A stretch of 64,000 bases of DNA from NCBI GenBank assembly GCA_903824045.1, contig CAIJVD010000026.1, positions 1 to 64,000 on the forward strand. The letters run 5' to 3'. The stretch comes from an uncultured Chlorobiaceae bacterium (GTDB lineage Bacteria; Bacteroidota; Chlorobiia; Chlorobiales; Chlorobiaceae). Position numbers and translations under genes: made by a program. The notes beneath the pieces were generated by a model. It saw nothing but the letters and a program-made list of their open reading frames with translations. It had not been told where the DNA came from and did no database searches. Below are positions 28,268-37,569 of the stretch, piece after piece. The number at the start of each line of letters is the position of its first letter. The stretch's first letter is position 1.

Positions 28268-28852
28268 GTGCAGATTCTTGCAGGCATCTATCGCGGCCGC
28301 AAAATAAGGAGTACATCCGTGCAGGCCATTCGTCCCTGCAGCAGCCGTGTCAAAAAGTCTCTTTTTGACACCATTGGCTCGAGGATGGATTTTGAGGATA
28401 TCAAGGTGCTTGATCTCTTTGCAGGGTTCGGTTCTCTCGGTTTTGAGGCACTCAGTCGCGGCGCGGCCTCGGTCACGTTTGTCGATCAGCATGTTGACTC
28501 CCTCAAGTCGCTCAAGGCGACAACTCTTGAGCTCGGGGTTCAGGAACAAACAAGAGTTGTGAGTGCAGATGTCAAGGCATTTCTTGGACGTGAAGGGGGA
28601 GTTTTTGATCTGGTTTTCTGTGATCCGCCCTATTCATGGCAGGACTACCCGTTCCTGATCGAAAAGATTACTCGGGGAGGCAGGCTTGCCACTGAGGGAA
28701 TGCTTCTTATTGAACACAACGCGCATCTTGATTTTACGGAGTTGGAGAGCTACTCCTTTCATCGGGATTACGGCATGACAAGAGTCTCTTTTTTTTCAGC
28801 ATTGACAGGATCTTCAGATGAAACAGAAAGCAATATATCCGGGGACCTTTGA
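28268..28852 (+). CDS. rsmD: 16S rRNA (guanine966-N2)-methyltransferase
   Basis: A 194-residue methyltransferase with the RsmD N-terminus ([12 protein letters not shown]), [19 protein letters not shown] motif [20 protein letters not shown] and catalytic motif FCDPPYSW (DPPY). It starts at a GTG with AAGGAG seven bases upstream. The 3' end overlaps coaD by 35 bases, so the two are probably translationally coupled; the rsmD-coaD pair is common in bacteria. Confidence 0.94.
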   Translation: MQILAGIYRGRKIRSTSVQAIRPCSSRVKKSLFDTIGSRMDFEDIKVLDLFAGFGSLGFEALSRGAASVTFVDQHVDSLKSLKATTLELGVQEQTRVVSADVKAFLGREGGVFDLVFCDPPYSWQDYPFLIEKITRGGRLATEGMLLIEHNAHLDFTELESYSFHRDYGMTRVSFFSALTGSSDETESNISGDL

Positions 28853-29318
28853 CCCTTTTACGAACGGTCATCTTGATGTGCTTGAGCGAGCCCTCAACAT
28901 CTTTGATGAGGTCATTGTCGTCATTGCCGAGAACAGCCAGAAAAGCTCCCTGTTTACGATAGAGGCGCGCAGTGAGATGATCATGGAGGTGATTGCCGGG
29001 TACTCGGGCGTCAGTGTAGAGGTGCTCCATGAGGGCCTGCTTGCCGATTATGCGCGTCAGCAGGGCGCAAAGGCGATTGTCCGTGGTGTGCGCCAGGTCA
29101 AGGACTTTGAGTACGAATTTCAGATGTCCCTTCTCAACCGCCACCTCTATCCCGAAGTGACCACGGTTTTTCTGATGCCCAATGTGAAGTACACCTATGT
29201 GGCATCCTCAATCATCCGGGAAGTTGCGCTCCTTGGCGGTGATGTCAGCAAATTTGTTCATCCCACGGTGATGGACAAACTCAACGAGAAGCGTGAAGAA
29301 CGACAGAGCAAAAAATAA
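28818..29318 (+). CDS. coaD: Phosphopantetheine adenylyltransferase
   Basis: A 166-residue nucleotidyltransferase of exact family length with [19 protein letters not shown] (T/HxGH motif), the [19 protein letters not shown] segment and the ISSTxxR-like [11 protein letters not shown]. It makes dephospho-CoA in CoA synthesis. Its ATG lies inside the rsmD coding region, 35 bases before that stop. Confidence 0.97.
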   Translation: MKQKAIYPGTFDPFTNGHLDVLERALNIFDEVIVVIAENSQKSSLFTIEARSEMIMEVIAGYSGVSVEVLHEGLLADYARQQGAKAIVRGVRQVKDFEYEFQMSLLNRHLYPEVTTVFLMPNVKYTYVASSIIREVALLGGDVSKFVHPTVMDKLNEKREERQSKK

Positions 29319-29335
29319 ACAACAAACCACTCGAT

Positions 29336-30544
29336 ATGTCTACAACACTTACCCCGGAAGAAAAATATCTTACTCGCCGGGTACTCAGCATGCAGGAGTC
29401 TCAGACCATGAGAATCAGCAACCTTGCCGGAAAGATGAAGGCGGAGGGCAAGGATATTGTCAGCCTTTCTGCGGGCGAGCCTGATTTCCCTACACCCGAC
29501 ACGGTCTGCCAGGCGGGCATCGATGCCATTAAAGCCGGGTTTACCAGATATACAGCCAACTCCGGTATTCCGGAGCTCAAGAAAGCCATTGTTGAAAAGT
29601 TCAGGCGTGATAACGGTCTGGAGTTTCAGGAGAACCAGATCATCGTCTCCAATGGCGGCAAGCAGACACTTGCCAATACCTTTCTGGCACTCTGTCAGGA
29701 GGGTGATGAGGTCATCGTTCCTGCCCCTTTCTGGGTGAGCTTTCCCGAGATGGTCAGGCTTGCCGGCGGCACACCGGTAATTGTTGATACGACGATTGAA
29801 AACGACTACAAGATCACTCCTCTTCAGCTCGAGCAGGCGATTACTCCGAAGACCAAAATTCTGGTGCTCAACTCGCCATCGAATCCAACGGGCGCAGTCT
29901 ATAATGAGGCTGAGGTTCGCGCTCTCATGCAGGTCATCGAGGGCCGCGGGATCTTTGTCCTCTCGGACGAGATGTACGACATGATTGTCTACGGCGACGT
30001 CCGTCCCTTCTCTCCAGCAAGGATTGAGGCTATGAAGGAGTGGGTGATTGTGAGCAACGGCGTTTCGAAGGCCTACTCGATGACCGGCTGGAGAATCGGC
30101 TATCTGGCAGGCCCGAAATGGCTGATTGATGCCTGTGACAAGATTCAGTCGCAGACCACCTCCAACGCCAACTCCATTGCCCAGAAAGCAGCTGTCGCAG
30201 CTCTGAATGGTGACCAGTCACTTGTTGAGGCGCACCGTCAGGAGTTCGAGAAGAGGCGTGATTACATGTATCAGGCGCTCAACAGCATCCCCGGCTTCAA
30301 GACGGCTCTGCCCCAGGGTGCGTTCTATATCTTCCCGGATATCAGCGGGGTGCTTGGCAGGACATTTAACGGCGTAACGATGAAAGACTCGGCAGATGTG
30401 GCGGAGTATCTCCTCAAGGAGCACTTTGTGGCAACCGTTCCGGGAGATGCGTTCGGCGCTCCGAACAATCTGCGTCTCTCCTATGCGGCATCGATCGCCT
30501 CTCTTGAGGAGGCTGTCAACCGTATCAGGAGAGCATTCCAGTAA
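29336..30544 (+). CDS. Aspartate aminotransferase-type class I/II aminotransferase
   Basis: A 402-residue PLP enzyme of aminotransferase subgroup I-gamma. Motifs: [49 protein letters not shown] and the PLP-lysine segment [17 protein letters not shown]. This subgroup includes thermostable AspB-type aspartate and aspartate/prephenate aminotransferases, so the enzyme likely links oxaloacetate to aspartate and may act on prephenate. It lies 17 bases after coaD. Confidence 0.9.
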   Translation: MSTTLTPEEKYLTRRVLSMQESQTMRISNLAGKMKAEGKDIVSLSAGEPDFPTPDTVCQAGIDAIKAGFTRYTANSGIPELKKAIVEKFRRDNGLEFQENQIIVSNGGKQTLANTFLALCQEGDEVIVPAPFWVSFPEMVRLAGGTPVIVDTTIENDYKITPLQLEQAITPKTKILVLNSPSNPTGAVYNEAEVRALMQVIEGRGIFVLSDEMYDMIVYGDVRPFSPARIEAMKEWVIVSNGVSKAYSMTGWRIGYLAGPKWLIDACDKIQSQTTSNANSIAQKAAVAALNGDQSLVEAHRQEFEKRRDYMYQALNSIPGFKTALPQGAFYIFPDISGVLGRTFNGVTMKDSADVAEYLLKEHFVATVPGDAFGAPNNLRLSYAASIASLEEAVNRIRRAFQ

Positions 30545-30545
30545 A

Positions 30546-31310
30546 ATGACAATGCTGAAGGTTCGTCGAAGCTGGCTCTATACCGTGTGGTTCAGCTGGT
30601 ATTCGCGCCGGCAGTTCCGGAGGTATTTTAACTCGGTCGGCGTTTTTATGCAGCCCGGAGTGCAGGGGATGGATCCCGGCACTCCGGTTATCTTTTTTGC
30701 CAATCACGCTTACTGGTGGGACGGCTTCTGGTCGCCGCTCTGTACCGAAGAGTTTTTCAATCAGTACCTGCACATCATCATAGAGTACCAGCAGCTCAGC
30801 AAGCACCGGTTTTTCACCCGCATCGGCGCGTTCTCTCTCGACCGATCCAGACCAAGGACACTGCCTGAAACGATTCGGTATGCCGCTGAGCTTCTGACCG
30901 CTCCTGCCGACCGCCAAAATGCCCTCTGGATCTTTCCCCAGGGCAGGATTGAACATGTCGATATCCGGCCGCTTCACTTCTACAAGGGAACGGCTTCAAT
31001 CATAGCCAAAGTTCTTGACAAGGCGCCCAGGGTTCATCTGGTCTCAGTAGTCAGCAGAATTGACTATCTCGAAGAGCAGAAGCCCGAACTCTTCCTCTCC
31101 TTTAAAGAACCGATGACGCTTGCACCGGCTGATTTTCCGGGTACGGAGGAATTGACCCTCCAGATGCAGCGCTTGACCGAATCTCATCTCGATGAACTTG
31201 GCGAAAAAATCCGAAACCGGTCATTTGAGGGCCTTCGGGTTGTTCTGCAGGGAAAGGCCTCCATCAACAGGAGGGTGGAAACTCTGCGCCGGATGCTCCA
31301 TCTGGATTGA
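30546..31310 (+). CDS. Lysophospholipid acyltransferase (PlsC)-like acyltransferase, CruD candidate
   Basis: A 254-residue protein with the acyltransferase catalytic motif HX4D, seen as NHAYWWDG (His54, Asp59), and a second block FPQGRIEHVD near residue 130 in the place of the FPEGTRS motif. An N-terminal hydrophobic region suggests membrane association. The ATG at 30546 is preferred, one base after the aminotransferase stop; an upstream-extended frame would run inside that gene. In green sulfur bacteria, CruD is a PlsC-like enzyme that adds laurate to chlorobactene glucoside; this gene is a candidate for that role or for phospholipid synthesis. Choosing between them is inference. Confidence 0.75.
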   Translation: MTMLKVRRSWLYTVWFSWYSRRQFRRYFNSVGVFMQPGVQGMDPGTPVIFFANHAYWWDGFWSPLCTEEFFNQYLHIIIEYQQLSKHRFFTRIGAFSLDRSRPRTLPETIRYAAELLTAPADRQNALWIFPQGRIEHVDIRPLHFYKGTASIIAKVLDKAPRVHLVSVVSRIDYLEEQKPELFLSFKEPMTLAPADFPGTEELTLQMQRLTESHLDELGEKIRNRSFEGLRVVLQGKASINRRVETLRRMLHLD

Positions 31311-31323
31311 AACGGTGCATTTC

Positions 31324-31354
31324 CAAAGAGGGAGCGCGGAAGGGCTCTCTTTTC
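31324..31354 (+). terminator. Probable terminator after acyltransferase
   Basis: Imperfect inverted repeat AAAGAGGGAGC ... GGCTCTCTTTT with a seven-base loop, starting 14 bases after the stop and ending in a T run. Confidence 0.5.
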
Positions 31355-31529
31355 AGTGTGCGGGGTTCCAAAAATAGTGTAAATTTGCCTACATTCAGGG
31401 TTGAATACTCTCCACTATCACGAGCCGGCAGAGCGCGGCTTCTGAGTCTCAGGCGGGCGCCACTGATGGTTATGAGTACAGGTATGATAATGCGCAGGGC
31501 CGATTGTCCTGCATTTCAAATAGTCTGAT

Positions 31530-32513
31530 ATGAGCAATGTAATTTGCAGTTGTCTTCTTGGCGATAATGCGAGTGTGAGGTTGCGGCTCTCCCAGATGCT
31601 GCACAATGAAATAGAGGCCATATACGGGGCCGAATCCAGTGAGCCCTCGGTTGATATCTGCGAGGTGGAGCTGCAGGGGTGCCGAAGGGAGTTTTTTGTT
31701 AATAAAACCGGTGAGTCGTTCTCTGTTGGTCAGCAGGTTATTGTCGAGAGTGACGGGGGATTTGATTTTGGCATTATCTATTCAGCCGGCAGGATTGCCC
31801 TCAAGAAGCTTCGCTTGAAAGGGCTCGAGAAGAATGTTGAACAGCTCTCTCTGCTTCTGCGTTCTGCCGATGAGAGTGACGAGCTTGCCATCAGCGAACT
31901 AAAAAAACGTCAGACCGAGATCCGTGATCTCTGTGTTGCAAAGATCAAAAAGCACGCTCTTGAGCTGAAGCTTGTTGGCGTTGAGCTGCGCATGGATCAG
32001 CAGAAGCTTTCGGTCTACTACACCGCCTCCCACCGTGTTGATTTCCGCTTGCTGGTCAGGGATCTTGCCGGAGAGTTCAAGGCGAGGATTCAGATGGTCC
32101 AGATCACTACCCGTGAAGAGGCAAGAAGGGCCAATGCCGCTGGCCCGTGCGGCTGTCTTCTCTGCTGCTCCAGCTGGCTCCAGAAAATTCACGCCAATCC
32201 CTTTGCCGAGAAATCCCACTATTCGGAAGCTTCGGGCAATGAAAGTCACGCATTCAACATTACAGGCCTCTGCAATCGCCCGAAATGCTGCCTTGGCTAC
32301 TCCAAGCACGAAAAGGGGTGTTCGCATTATGGGCACTCTCCGGCCCTGCCTGCTATCGGAACAACTGTTTCTACCCCTGACGGACCTGCGAGGGTTGAAA
32401 GTATCGACACCCGGAACAAAACCGCTCTGCTTCTCTACCAGAACAGCAAGCAGAAGCGCAGAGTGCCTCTTGAAGCACTGCTTGCAAACTCCTCTTCAAA
32501 CGGCAACAGATGA
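31530..32513 (+). CDS. ricT: PSP1-domain protein, RicT/YaaT family
   Basis: A 327-residue protein with a PSP1 C-terminal domain. The cysteine clusters GPCGCLLCCSSWL and CNRPKCCLGY match the conserved Fe-S-type cysteines of Bacillus RicT/YaaT, where RicT works with RicA and RicF in RNA processing and in phosphorelay control. The extended C-terminus (HEKGCSHYGHSPALP, then a KOW-like PDGPARVESIDTRNKTALL) is normal for Bacteroidota/Chlorobiota members. It lies 33 bases before metG. The role in this phylum is not established. Confidence 0.85.
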   Translation: MSNVICSCLLGDNASVRLRLSQMLHNEIEAIYGAESSEPSVDICEVELQGCRREFFVNKTGESFSVGQQVIVESDGGFDFGIIYSAGRIALKKLRLKGLEKNVEQLSLLLRSADESDELAISELKKRQTEIRDLCVAKIKKHALELKLVGVELRMDQQKLSVYYTASHRVDFRLLVRDLAGEFKARIQMVQITTREEARRANAAGPCGCLLCCSSWLQKIHANPFAEKSHYSEASGNESHAFNITGLCNRPKCCLGYSKHEKGCSHYGHSPALPAIGTTVSTPDGPARVESIDTRNKTALLLYQNSKQKRRVPLEALLANSSSNGNR

Positions 32514-32546
32514 GGTACCGACCAATAACCGCAGTTATCGAGACCA

Positions 32547-34655
32547 ATGCACCAGTTTAAAAGAACTCTTGTCACGACAGCACTCCCATACGCCAACGGC
32601 CCGGTTCATCTGGGTCACCTGGCCGGCGTCTACCTGCCTGCAGATATTTATGTCCGCTACAAAAGGCTGAAAGGCGAAGATATTATCCATATCGGTGGTT
32701 CAGACGAGCATGGTGTGCCCATTACCATCACCGCGGAACGGGAGGGCATTTCGCCGCAGGAGGTTGTTGACCGCTATCACAGCATGAACCTTGCGGCTTT
32801 TCAGAAGTGCGCTATCTCCTTCGATTACTACGGGAGAACCTCTTCCAGGGTTCATCATGTCACCTCACAGGAGTTCTTTTCTGAAATAGAGCAGAAGGGG
32901 ATCTTCAAAAAGAAAACCGAACAACAGTTTTTCGACAGCAAGGCCGGACGATTTCTTTCGGACCGCTATGTGACCGGGACCTGCCCGGTATGCGGCAGCC
33001 TCGAAGCCAATGGCGACCAGTGCGAACAGTGCGGAACCCACCTCAGTCCGCTTGAGCTGATCAATCCGAAAAGTAAGCTCTCCGATGCAACGCCCGAGCT
33101 GCGTGAAACGATGCACTGGTACTTTCCTCTCGGCCGCTTTCAGTCCGCACTTGAGGAGTATGTGACGGCGCATGAGGAGGATTGGCGCCCGAACGTTATC
33201 AACTACTCCCGCACCTGGCTTAAGCAGGGGCTTAATGACCGGGCGATAACCCGCGATCTGGGGTGGGGAATCAAGGTCCCGCTCGATACGGCTGAGGCTT
33301 CCGGAAAGGTGCTCTATGTCTGGTTCGATGCGGTTTTGGGTTATATCTCCTTTACCAGGGAGTGGGCTGCGGAACTTGGTCGTCCCGAGCTATGGAAGGA
33401 GTACTGGCAGAACCCCGAGTGCCGTCTGGTGAATTTCATCGGCAAGGACAATGTTGTCTTCCATACCCTCATGTTCCCCTCAATCCTCATGGCATGGAAT
33501 GAAGGTCGCCAGAGCGGATGCTACAATCTTGCCGATAATGTGCCGGCCTCTGAATTCATGAATTTCGAGGGAAGAAAGTTCTCCAAATCAAGGAACTATG
33601 CGGTCTATCTCGGCGAGTTTCTTGAGAAGTTCCCCGCCGATACCCTGCGTTACAGCATTGCAATGAACTATCCGGAGAACAAGGATACCGATTTCAGCTG
33701 GCAGGACTTCCAGAATCGTACCAATGGGGAGCTGGCCGATACGCTTGGTAACTTCATCAAGCGGTCGGTTGATTTTACCAATGCCCGGTTTGAGGGAGCG
33801 GTGCCTTACCAGTGTAGTGATGCAGACTGGAACTCTCTTGGCATCGACTGGAAGGAGACCCTGGAACAGCTCGACAGGGCATTTGAAGAGTATCATTTCA
33901 GGGAGGCCGTTACTCTCGGTATGGATATAGCCAGGGCGGCCAACCGCTTCCTTACTGAATCCGAACCATGGAAGGTTATAAAGACGGATAAGGATGCCGC
34001 AGCACGCACAATGGCCCTCGCACTGAATCTCTGCCATGTACTCTCAGTAGCACTTTACCCGGTAATTCCCGAGACCGCTAATTCCATTCATGCCATGCTC
34101 GGCTGCACAGGTGGCATTGAGGAGCTGATTCGACGAGGCGACTCTCTCATGACGAACCTTCTTCATCCGACGCTTCACAAGGATCACCGGCTCCGCCCGA
34201 ACTCTGAAATCCTCTTCACAAAGATCGAGGATGCCGATATCGCTCCGGAGCTCAAAAAAATCGAGCAGCTGGTTGCCGAAGCCGAAAAGCGTGAGGCCGG
34301 CGCCGCCCAGGAGCAGATGGAGTTCAAGCCGGAGATAAGCTTCGACGACTTTCAGAAGGTGGATTTGAGGGTGGCCAGGGTGCTTTCAGCCGAAAAGGTG
34401 CAGAAAGCCAGCAAACTGCTCAAGCTTCAGCTCCAAATCGGTCCTCGGACAAAACAGGTACTTGCCGGAATTGCTCTCTACTACAGGCCTGAAGAGCTTA
34501 TCGGTAAAAATGTTATCCTTGTTGCAAATCTTGCAGAGAGAAAGATCCGCGACGAACTCTCCCAGGGGATGATTCTTGCCGTCGAAGACAGTGACGGGAA
34601 GCTTTTTGTTGTTGAACCTGCCGGAGACGCAAAAAGTGGAGGACAGGTACAATAA
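32547..34655 (+). CDS. metG: Methionyl-tRNA synthetase with C-terminal tRNA-binding domain
   Basis: A 702-residue class I synthetase. It has the HIGH-type segment PYANGPVHLGHLAG, the zinc knuckle CPVCGSLEANGDQCEQCG, the KMSKS-type loop written KFSKSRN, the anticodon-binding helical domain and a C-terminal EMAP/OB-fold tRNA-binding domain (FDDFQKVDLRVARV, ~600-702). This is the long E. coli-type dimeric form. An initiator tRNA-Met gene lies 45 bases downstream on the same strand, with a terminator after it, so both may share a transcript. Confidence 0.97.
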   Translation: MHQFKRTLVTTALPYANGPVHLGHLAGVYLPADIYVRYKRLKGEDIIHIGGSDEHGVPITITAEREGISPQEVVDRYHSMNLAAFQKCAISFDYYGRTSSRVHHVTSQEFFSEIEQKGIFKKKTEQQFFDSKAGRFLSDRYVTGTCPVCGSLEANGDQCEQCGTHLSPLELINPKSKLSDATPELRETMHWYFPLGRFQSALEEYVTAHEEDWRPNVINYSRTWLKQGLNDRAITRDLGWGIKVPLDTAEASGKVLYVWFDAVLGYISFTREWAAELGRPELWKEYWQNPECRLVNFIGKDNVVFHTLMFPSILMAWNEGRQSGCYNLADNVPASEFMNFEGRKFSKSRNYAVYLGEFLEKFPADTLRYSIAMNYPENKDTDFSWQDFQNRTNGELADTLGNFIKRSVDFTNARFEGAVPYQCSDADWNSLGIDWKETLEQLDRAFEEYHFREAVTLGMDIARAANRFLTESEPWKVIKTDKDAAARTMALALNLCHVLSVALYPVIPETANSIHAMLGCTGGIEELIRRGDSLMTNLLHPTLHKDHRLRPNSEILFTKIEDADIAPELKKIEQLVAEAEKREAGAAQEQMEFKPEISFDDFQKVDLRVARVLSAEKVQKASKLLKLQLQIGPRTKQVLAGIALYYRPEELIGKNVILVANLAERKIRDELSQGMILAVEDSDGKLFVVEPAGDAKSGGQVQ

Positions 34656-34700
34656 CTATTTGGAAAAAAGTAATTCCCGCTTATATTAGGAGTACAACAT

Positions 34701-34776
<76 letters not shown>

Positions 34777-34778
34777 GC

Positions 34779-34808
34779 AAAGCCGCCTCCTGAAGGGCGG
34801 CTTTTTTA
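34779..34808 (+). terminator. Rho-independent terminator after tRNA-fMet
   Basis: Stem AAGCCGCC/GGCGGCTT with loop TCCTGAAG, followed by a T run, three bases after the tRNA CCA. Confidence 0.88.
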
Positions 34809-34828
34809 TTCCCTAACGACCTACAGCG

Positions 34829-36082
34829 ATGAGCTGCTCCTTCAAACTCTCCCTCAAGCGTCCGCGCCTTCAGAAAGCGCTTCTCACTGCTTTTTTTGTT
34901 CTCTCCTTTTCATTCCTCTTTCAGCCTTGTTCAAGAGCAGCCCTGCGTTGCGGTATTGACCGTCTTGAAGAGTCTGGATTTGCAGAGCTCTCTGGTCTCA
35001 GAGTTGGCCTTGTCACCAATGCTGCGTCGCTCTCCGCCACGGGAGAGGCAACCTACCGGCTCATGCTTCAGCATGGAGTCAAGCTGAAGTTTATCATGGC
35101 ACCCGAGCACGGGTTTTCGGTTGATAGTGAGGCTGGCCAAAGAGTTGGCGGATCAGTTGTCGCCGATTCTCTGCCGGTCTATTCGCTCTACGGGGCATCA
35201 AAAAAGCCGGATATTGCACTGCTGAAGAAGATCGACATTCTCCTCTTCGATCTTCAGGACGTCGGGACTCGCTGCTATACCTATATCTCCACCATGAAAA
35301 ATGCCATGGCGGCCTGCCAGGAGGCATCAATTCCCTTCATGGTGCTCGATCGCCCCAATCCCATAGCACCGCTCTCGCCTCAGGGTTTTATGGTCGCCCC
35401 CGGCTATCGCTCCTTCGTCAGTGCCGTCAACATTCCCTTTGTTCATTCAATGACGGTCGGGGAGATAGCCGTTATGCTCAAGCGTGAGCAATACAGATCG
35501 CTTGAGTTGAAGGTCATAACCATGAGCGGGTACAGACGCAACTGGTTTGCCGACGACTATCATGGATTCAGCTTTGTAAGCCCGTCGCCGAACATCAGAA
35601 GCGTAGAGGGAGCGATCGCCTACCCCGCAACAGTCTTGCTGGAAGCAACAGCCGTGAGTGAAGGGCGGGGGAGTGAGGCCCCCTTTCAGCAATTTGGAGC
35701 GCCGTTTATCGACAGCCGCCACCTTGCGGCCGCTCTTGAAGCGTACAAACTGCCTGGCGTTACTTTTGAGAGTACCGAGTTCACGCCTTTGTCAGGAAAG
35801 TTCAAAGGTGAGCGTTGCAGGGGAGTCCGTCTTAAGGTCAACGATCGCAGCATATTCCAGCCCTTTCGTACAGGTGTTGCGCTTCTTCTCGAGATGCAGC
35901 GCCTCTATCCCGAAAAGCTTGCACTGGACAAAAACAGTGCATTCTTCGACAGGCTGGCAGGTTCCCCGCGTTTGCGGGCGATGATCATCCGCCTGAAGCC
36001 GCTTGAAGCCATCATGAGTGAGTGTCGCCCTCAGCTTGAAGAGTTCACGAAGAGTCTCAACTCCTACCGCCTTTATCAGTGA
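34829..36082 (+). CDS. NamZ/YbbC-like (DUF1343) exo-beta-N-acetylmuramidase
   Basis: A 417-residue secreted protein with a signal peptide (LLTAFFVLSFSFLFQPCSRA). The core has DUF1343 landmarks: GLRVGLVTNAAS, MAPEHGFSVDSEAGQRV, LLFDLQDVGTRCYTYISTM, MVLDRPNPI and VSEGRGSEAPFQQFGAPF. Family member NamZ of Bacillus removes terminal MurNAc from peptidoglycan fragments, so a role in cell-wall turnover or recycling in the periplasm is likely. It is convergent with the cyclopropane fatty acid synthase gene, four bases between stops. Confidence 0.88.
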   Translation: MSCSFKLSLKRPRLQKALLTAFFVLSFSFLFQPCSRAALRCGIDRLEESGFAELSGLRVGLVTNAASLSATGEATYRLMLQHGVKLKFIMAPEHGFSVDSEAGQRVGGSVVADSLPVYSLYGASKKPDIALLKKIDILLFDLQDVGTRCYTYISTMKNAMAACQEASIPFMVLDRPNPIAPLSPQGFMVAPGYRSFVSAVNIPFVHSMTVGEIAVMLKREQYRSLELKVITMSGYRRNWFADDYHGFSFVSPSPNIRSVEGAIAYPATVLLEATAVSEGRGSEAPFQQFGAPFIDSRHLAAALEAYKLPGVTFESTEFTPLSGKFKGERCRGVRLKVNDRSIFQPFRTGVALLLEMQRLYPEKLALDKNSAFFDRLAGSPRLRAMIIRLKPLEAIMSECRPQLEEFTKSLNSYRLYQ

Positions 36083-36086
36083 CTTT

Positions 36087-37205
36087 TTACCGCGGAATCC
36101 GGGTGCCTTCCTTTAGCCCCTCTGTTGAAAGCAGTAGCTGCCAGAGTTCGATTGAGCGGGCCCGGAAGGAGCCTGCAAAGCTTGCGAGGTAGTAGCGCCA
36201 CATGCGGTAGAACTTGTCGCTGTAATGCTCGCTGAGTTCCGGCCAGTGCTTTTCAAAGTTGATAAGCCACTCTCGCAGTGTCAGGGTATAGTCGTAGCCG
36301 AACACATGCCAGTCTTCGAGGGTGAAGAGTCCCTCGTAGTTACTGGTAATCTGGCTTGCTGCTGGCAGCATTGAGTTTGGAAAGATGTATTTGCAGCTCC
36401 AGGGATCACCATTCGTAGAGGGCATGTTTCCCCCTATCGTGTGCAGGAGCGTCAAGCCGTCTGGCTTTAACGATCTTCGGACGGCGCTGAAGTACTCTCG
36501 ATAGTTTTTATACCCTACATGCTCGAACATTCCTATCGAGTATATCCGGTCGAATCTCCCTTTTATGGCGCGATAGTCCTCTAACACTACCTCCACAGGC
36601 AGCCCGGCGCATCTGACTCTTGCCAGTTCAGCCTGCGCGGTGGAGACCGTTATGGCCGTTACCGAAACCCCATACTGCTGTGCGGCAAACTGCGCTGCAC
36701 CTCCCCATCCGCAGCCGATATCAAGCAGATGCATGCCTTGCTTCAGCTGGAGCTTGTCAAACACCAGGCGAAGTTTATTCTCCTGGGCCTCATCGAGGTT
36801 TTTCGCTCCCTTCCAGTAGCCGCAGCTGTAGATCATGCGTGTGTCGAGCATCTTTTCAAACAGGTCGTTGCCGGTGTTGTAGTGATGCTCACCGACAGCA
36901 AATGCCCGCGACCCGGACTGAAGGTTGCTGATGCATCCTAAGAGCCTCCAAAATATCAGTGCCGGGGTCACGACTTTTTCATCTGCTTTTACCCGCAGGA
37001 CCCGGAAAAAAAACTCTTCAAGGTCCCGGCACTCCCACCACCCCTCCATATAGGACTCTCCAAGCCCGAGATTGCCCTCTGTAATTGCGCGCCGGAATAC
37101 AAGCGGCTTGTGAACCTCGATATCCCATGGACGGCCTCCGTCTATTCGGATGTCGGCCGTTGCCAGCAGCTTTTCCAGCTTCTCTTGGCAGTAACGGTTA
37201 AACAT
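36087..37205 (-). CDS. cfa: Cyclopropane-fatty-acyl-phospholipid synthase
   Basis: A 372-residue SAM-dependent enzyme (E. coli Cfa is 382). It has the N-terminal lipid-binding segment GNLGLGESYMEGWWE, the HHYNTGNDLFEKML motif, SAM motif LLDIGCGWGGAAQFAA and the catalytic region IGMFEHVGYKNYREYF. It adds a methylene to the double bond of membrane phospholipid acyl chains. The gene stands alone on the minus strand; a 364-base non-coding stretch lies upstream. Confidence 0.95.
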   Translation of the reverse strand: MFNRYCQEKLEKLLATADIRIDGGRPWDIEVHKPLVFRRAITEGNLGLGESYMEGWWECRDLEEFFFRVLRVKADEKVVTPALIFWRLLGCISNLQSGSRAFAVGEHHYNTGNDLFEKMLDTRMIYSCGYWKGAKNLDEAQENKLRLVFDKLQLKQGMHLLDIGCGWGGAAQFAAQQYGVSVTAITVSTAQAELARVRCAGLPVEVVLEDYRAIKGRFDRIYSIGMFEHVGYKNYREYFSAVRRSLKPDGLTLLHTIGGNMPSTNGDPWSCKYIFPNSMLPAASQITSNYEGLFTLEDWHVFGYDYTLTLREWLINFEKHWPELSEHYSDKFYRMWRYYLASFAGSFRARSIELWQLLLSTEGLKEGTRIPR

Positions 37206-37569
37206 GACTCTGGACGTTAAGGTTGTTGTTGAGTTACCCTGAATCTCCAGTCGAATGCCTTTGGTTAACAGGGGTGGCGCCAGAAGAGAACGTCCTGGAC
37301 TCTCCTCTGCAAAAGGGGGAAGGTAAAAGCCGTATAAAGTGATGCTGGTTGTCGTAAACGACTACATACCGCCGATAGAGAGTATCCGGGGTAAGGAGTG
37401 TTTTTGAAAAAGGGAGGTTGAGCAACTCTCTGTACATGATATCCCCCATGGTGAAAAGAGATCGATTTCTTTTCGGGGGGAATTGCCAGTTGCACGACAA
37501 AATATACGTACTTCTTTGCGTTATGTCAAGCGGAAGTGACTATAACGGAGAGTGTAGCTGCGGGGGGGG
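37206..37569. other. 364-base intergenic region upstream of cfa
   Basis: No convincing gene. Open frames on the minus strand (37234-37500) have no ribosome binding site and no recognisable protein character. The region holds a run of nine G at about 37561-37569 and a small inverted repeat GTCGT-AA-ACGAC near 37350. It must contain the cfa promoter, on the minus strand. Confidence 0.5.

Noticed and set aside
37234-37500. 88-codon minus-strand frame upstream of cfa
   Set aside because: No ribosome binding site, no protein-like pattern, and overlapping open frames in other phases.
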